The notes under the pieces: generated by a model
The model's database searches: none
What the model saw: the letters and a program-made list of their open reading frames with translations, nothing else
What the model was told of the DNA's origin: nothing
Made by a program: the position numbers and the translations under genes
Source of the DNA: Agrostemma githago
Lineage: Eukaryota > Streptophyta > Magnoliopsida > Caryophyllales > Caryophyllaceae
Assembly: GCA_958450325.1 (NCBI GenBank)
Contig: OY288249.1
Location: forward strand, 68,698,166 to 68,762,165
Length of the DNA stretch: 64,000 nt
Direction: 5' to 3'
Shown: one piece after another, positions 62,601-64,000 of the stretch
Layout: every line of letters starts with the position of its first letter
Numbering within the stretch: position 1 is the first letter of the stretch

Positions 62601-63617
62601 TTACTTATGTTCTGACCCTAACATGTGTCATAAACTAGATGCGATATGATACATTGTTTAGGCATACTTTTTTGTAAATATTGATTTATGGGTGACATAT
62701 AAAAAGAAGATAAAAATGTGAGGTATTAAGGTAGCGACTAATTTTATACTCATCCTTAAAAACAAAAAGTGAAGGTAAAATTTACCCAAAACAAAAATGT
62801 AAATGGTTCACTGAAACGCTAAAAAAAGTGTAAATTATTGACTCACGAAGGGAATATAAATTTGTAAGTCACTGGACGATTTGTATAAACAATTTTTTTT
62901 TTAAAACTGTGCATTAGCACGGGTTTTGCACTAGTTAAGGCATTAACACACACAACAATGACCATAATTTACCAATTCAATCTCTTGTTGAAAATTTGAC
63001 AAGCAGACAAATCTTGTCTCAGTTATAATCAGAAGAAAAGATACCTACCGTACGTTCTGTACTGCTTGGATGACCGAGCCTCTCTTAAAAGAATCATTGA
63101 AACGACTGGAAAAGTGCCCAACACTTGGAGAATATGTTCCTTTGTCAAAAACAGAGCTGGATCTATTGAGATCAGGATCAAGGGCCTCCCAGTGCAAATC
63201 TAGCAGGTGTATATTCAGTGACCTTCCTGCATCATATAGACACTACAATTGAATTTTATAAGTAATCTGTCAAGCACCACAAGAACAAGAGTTAGCAATT
63301 ATTTATTCGCTCAAGAATACCTAAGAAACTGCATAAGGAAAAGAGAAAAGAAGTTTGAAACCATACCATAATTACAGTGGCCCAACGACTACGGAGGTTA
63401 TTAAGCTCTGATAAAGCATTAACCAACTTCTCAGTGGTAAGATCGCCAACTCTGTTAAACAAATTGTGACTCAGTCAATATCAACAGCACACTAGATCAG
63501 CTCCAGTAGATACTTCATATAAATAGGCTTCTCCACAGACCTTCTGGAAGAAGTAAGTTGAGAAGCATGCTTCAGAACTATGTCCTTTGTTAAGGCGCTA
63601 TCCTCCATCCATGGAAC
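53676..63617 (-). CDS. ORC3: Origin recognition complex subunit 3, C-terminal half (5' end outside window)
   Basis: ORC3 is part of the six-subunit complex that marks replication origins. Visible exons on the minus strand, 5' to 3': 63617-63541, 63451-63367, 63242-63049, 60217-60148, 59533-59448, 58133-58047, 56116-56041, 55612-55485, 54240-54064, 53781-53676. Together they encode 361 aa ending in VQRVAFGL and a stop. All splice sites are GT-AG with consistent phase. Landmarks in order: VGDLTTEKLVNALSELNNL, HWEALDPDL, LPPTALCELVRSWE, ALLGDPRKKIQANLLEFHKY, YTLAQEHGDIINVHDLYKSF, ARFCKAVSELQITGLLRMPS, KRRPDYVQRVAFGL. The last three are diagnostic of the ORC3 winged-helix C-terminus. The full protein is usually about 700-750 aa, so roughly half is missing beyond 64000. 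Introns are large and full of transposon ends. Confidence 0.93.
54750..54924 (+). mobile_element. Helitron-like 3' end in ORC3 intron
   Basis: It ends with a hairpin CCGTGCATTTGCACGG, then CCTAAACTAG before a T, as Helitrons do. The preceding 150 bp are homologous to the ends at 12376 and 58906. The 5' limit is not defined. Confidence 0.65.
56839..57205. mobile_element. PIF/Harbinger- or hAT-like MITE in ORC3 intron
   Basis: Ends GGTTGCGTTTGGGTA and GGTTCCCAAACAGGC are imperfect inverted repeats. TAA precedes the left end and TATAA follows the right. Subterminal AATTGATTTG and CCAAATCCAGAATTG repeat in inverted order. Confidence 0.6.
58376..58906 (+). mobile_element. Helitron-like element in ORC3 intron, with a nested MITE
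   Basis: The 5' part (GAGAAACCACTAAAGAAG) and the 3' part are homologous to the NOV-intron element at 12039-12376, and it ends GCTAG before a T. Its hairpin is decayed (CGTGCATTTTCGGCG). An 88-bp MITE sits inside it at 58627-58714. The exact 5' terminus is uncertain. Confidence 0.6.
58627..58714. mobile_element. 88-bp Stowaway-like MITE nested in a Helitron-like element
   Basis: Inverted ends with CCATCCATTCATTATTT and AAAAAAGAGTGAACAGAGG, and TA borders. It is the same family as 50385-50474 (shared CCCCATTTCAT and GTGGGGCAAAA). Confidence 0.7.
59206..59297. mobile_element. Stowaway-like MITE in ORC3 intron
   Basis: Inverted ends CTCCCTCCATATCATATTGT (left) and ACACTTTGATGTAGAGGAAG (right), with inner TTCCTCC/GGAGGAA pairing and TA borders. 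About 92 bp. Confidence 0.7.
61416..61815. repeat. Minisatellite: three near-identical 133-bp units in an ORC3 intron
   Basis: Units start at 61416, 61549 and 61683 with GGTCTATAATTTTTTCTC, and each ends near CATCTACGGAGTATT. Each unit contains an internal half-repeat of the GGTCTATA segment. Copies differ by only a few bases, so the expansion is recent. Confidence 0.92.
62850..62934 (+). mobile_element. Helitron-like 3' terminus in ORC3 intron
   Basis: A hairpin GTGCATTAGCAC is followed by GGGTTTTGCACTAG and then T, the classic Helitron 3' arrangement. The 5' limit was not found. Confidence 0.55.
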
Positions 63618-63909
63618 CTATGGAGAGCATAATCAGTTTAATTGGGCAGTAGTTGTATACTACAGATTACTAATACAAAAGTACGTAGGAAATCATCTAA
63701 GACTCAAACACTTAGTGATGCTCAACAGCTAAATCCTGTCTTTCTACGGATATGCACCATACATGACAGAAGCTAAGAGAGCATTTGTATCCCATTCTTC
63801 GGATAACAGCAGCAATTTGTAATATACAATGTTTTGCTTGTGCACCATATACAATATTTCTGAGAATATCATAAACAAGATTTCTGAGGATATCAGACTC
63901 ATGTCTATC

Positions 63910-64000
63910 CAGGGACGGATCTAGGAAGGGGCCAGGGGCAAGTGGCCACGGGCCCTCCCCTAATTCCGTAAATAAATATGTATATTATATATTCATATGT
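63910..64000 (+). mobile_element. hAT-like transposon terminus running off the window
   Basis: CAGGGACGGATCTAGGAAGG begins at 63910. The word CAGGGACGGATCTAGG is a common end of plant hAT elements with TTF-type zinc-finger transposases. Only the end is visible, so the 8-bp duplication (expected TGTCTATC, 63902-63909) cannot be checked. Confidence 0.5.

Noticed and set aside
1..64000. Search by eye for CRISPR arrays, operons, riboswitches and intact tRNA/rRNA genes
   Set aside because: Nothing fits. The direct repeats present are LTRs, minisatellites and satellite-like units, and the genes are intron-rich eukaryotic genes.

Overview
This is nuclear DNA from a flowering plant. The genes have many short exons with GT-AG introns in AT-rich sequence. 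All five recognisable genes are plant orthologues, and the gaps and introns are full of plant mobile elements: LTR retrotransposons, SINEs, Stowaway/PIF/hAT-like MITEs and Helitron ends. The protein families point to a eudicot. A 9-mer (TACTCCGTA and its complement) recurs about 17 times; I associate it with Caryophyllales such as the Amaranthaceae, but that placement is only an inference.

Layout. 1-6320: repeat-rich flank with a decayed RPA70-like relic, a probable solo LTR, a tRNA-derived SINE with an 11-bp target duplication, and two MITEs. 6436-25392 (+): a complete 13-exon NO VEIN (NOV) gene, about 2764 codons, with a GHKL-type ATPase in the middle and a C-terminal DUF3883 domain. 26865-27989 (-): a two-exon alkaline ceramidase of 255 aa, convergent with NOV, with an intron in its 5' UTR. 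28880-41300: a transposon block. Its core is three LTR retrotransposons, two of them inserted separately into a third, and all three have intact 5-bp target duplications (30424-39057, 31525-35388, 35511-37038). 41700-45718 (+): a RIN4-type immune regulator with two NOI domains and a 6-nt first coding exon. 46327-47700: a diverged tandem array with a unit of about 300 bp. 47989-52450 (+): a 12-exon gene that looks like the kinetochore protein CENP-O. 53676 to beyond the window end (-): the C-terminal half of ORC3 (origin recognition complex subunit 3), with large repeat-filled introns. A hAT-like transposon end lies at the right edge.

The genes are independent housekeeping, developmental or immune genes and do not form a pathway cluster. 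CENP-O and ORC3 both act on chromosomes and are convergent neighbours, but nothing in the sequence ties them together. Every exon junction given below was placed by hand from splice-site dinucleotides and reading phase, and each gene model stays open in frame across all its junctions. I found no CRISPR array, rRNA or intact tRNA gene, and no previously undescribed multi-gene system. The most interesting protein architecture is NOV, a GHKL ATPase joined to a domain with a nuclease-like motif. The most interesting DNA-level signals are the nested retrotransposons, the dispersed 9-mer, the 300-bp array and a perfect 56-bp palindrome.
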